From assembly GCA_947448095.1 (NCBI GenBank), contig CANFNN010000196.1, positions 1-5,749 of the forward strand: a stretch of 5,749 nt of DNA, read 5' to 3'. Source of the DNA: Bacteriovoracaceae bacterium. GTDB taxonomy: Bacteria > Bdellovibrionota > Bacteriovoracia > Bacteriovoracales > Bacteriovoracaceae. A model generated the notes under the pieces. That model saw only the letters and a program-made list of their open reading frames with translations, was not told where the DNA came from and did not search any database. Below are positions 5,692 to 5,749 of the stretch, one piece after another (position 1 is the first letter of the stretch; every line of letters begins with the position of its first letter). Made by a program: the position numbers and the translations under genes.

Positions 5692-5749
5692 TTACCTTTG
5701 AACCATTCGATTTTTAATTAAGTTTACGCGCATTCGGTGGGCCTCATTA
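5692..5749 (-). CDS. C-terminal tail of an upstream minus-strand gene, partial
   Basis: The minus-strand frame is open from the right edge to TAA at 5694-5692 and reads NEAHRMRVNLIKNRMVQR, 18 full codons. It ends five bases before the lipoprotein ATG, and its last codons supply the AAAGGT ribosome site of that gene, a usual arrangement inside an operon. The tail is basic and amphipathic-looking, with no recognisable family. The stretch is too short to exclude a chance open frame over an AT-rich leader, and no alternative promoter for the lipoprotein gene stands out. Confidence 0.45.
   Translation of the reverse strand, partial: NEAHRMRVNLIKNRMVQR

Overview
The window looks like chromosomal DNA from a Gram-negative bacterium of moderate GC content, estimated by eye in the low to mid 40s percent. 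It encodes a lipoprotein with a clear lipobox, several proteins with Sec signal peptides and a YciA/YkhA-type acyl-CoA thioesterase. Large cysteine-rich exported proteins alongside many small unassigned exported proteins fit Bdellovibrionota or a related former-deltaproteobacterial group. That placement is an impression, because no marker gene is present.

Left part, positions 1-3805, plus strand: an apparent three-gene operon. It opens with the C-terminal ~1009 residues of a very large cysteine-rich protein that enters from beyond the left edge. After 9 bp comes a hotdog-fold acyl-CoA thioesterase, the only gene with a confident function. One base later comes a 76-residue protein with a signal peptide and an acidic mature part. 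A strong hairpin with A and T tracts on either side closes the unit and could also stop transcription from the minus strand.

Middle, 3806-4209: a largely non-coding stretch holding a short unlisted-type gene. On the minus strand, 4015-4137 encodes a 40-residue, extremely basic protein (20 Lys/Arg, no Asp/Glu) with a near-perfect Shine-Dalgarno and its own terminator. It is divergent from a plus-strand gene across a 72 bp gap, in which TATAATA can act as a -10 element for both directions.

Right part, 4210-5749: a plus-strand gene for a 267-residue exported protein converges on a minus-strand lipoprotein gene, and the two overlap by 8 bp at their stop codons. The lipoprotein gene is preceded by what looks like the last 18 codons of another minus-strand gene running off the right edge, suggesting a second operon. 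Both of these exported proteins are unassigned, and each has six cysteines in its mature part besides the lipidated one.

No mobile element, CRISPR array, tRNA or rRNA was seen. Nothing here amounts to a recognisable new multi-gene system. The most distinctive items are the basic miniprotein with its compact transcription unit and the large protein with paired cysteines.
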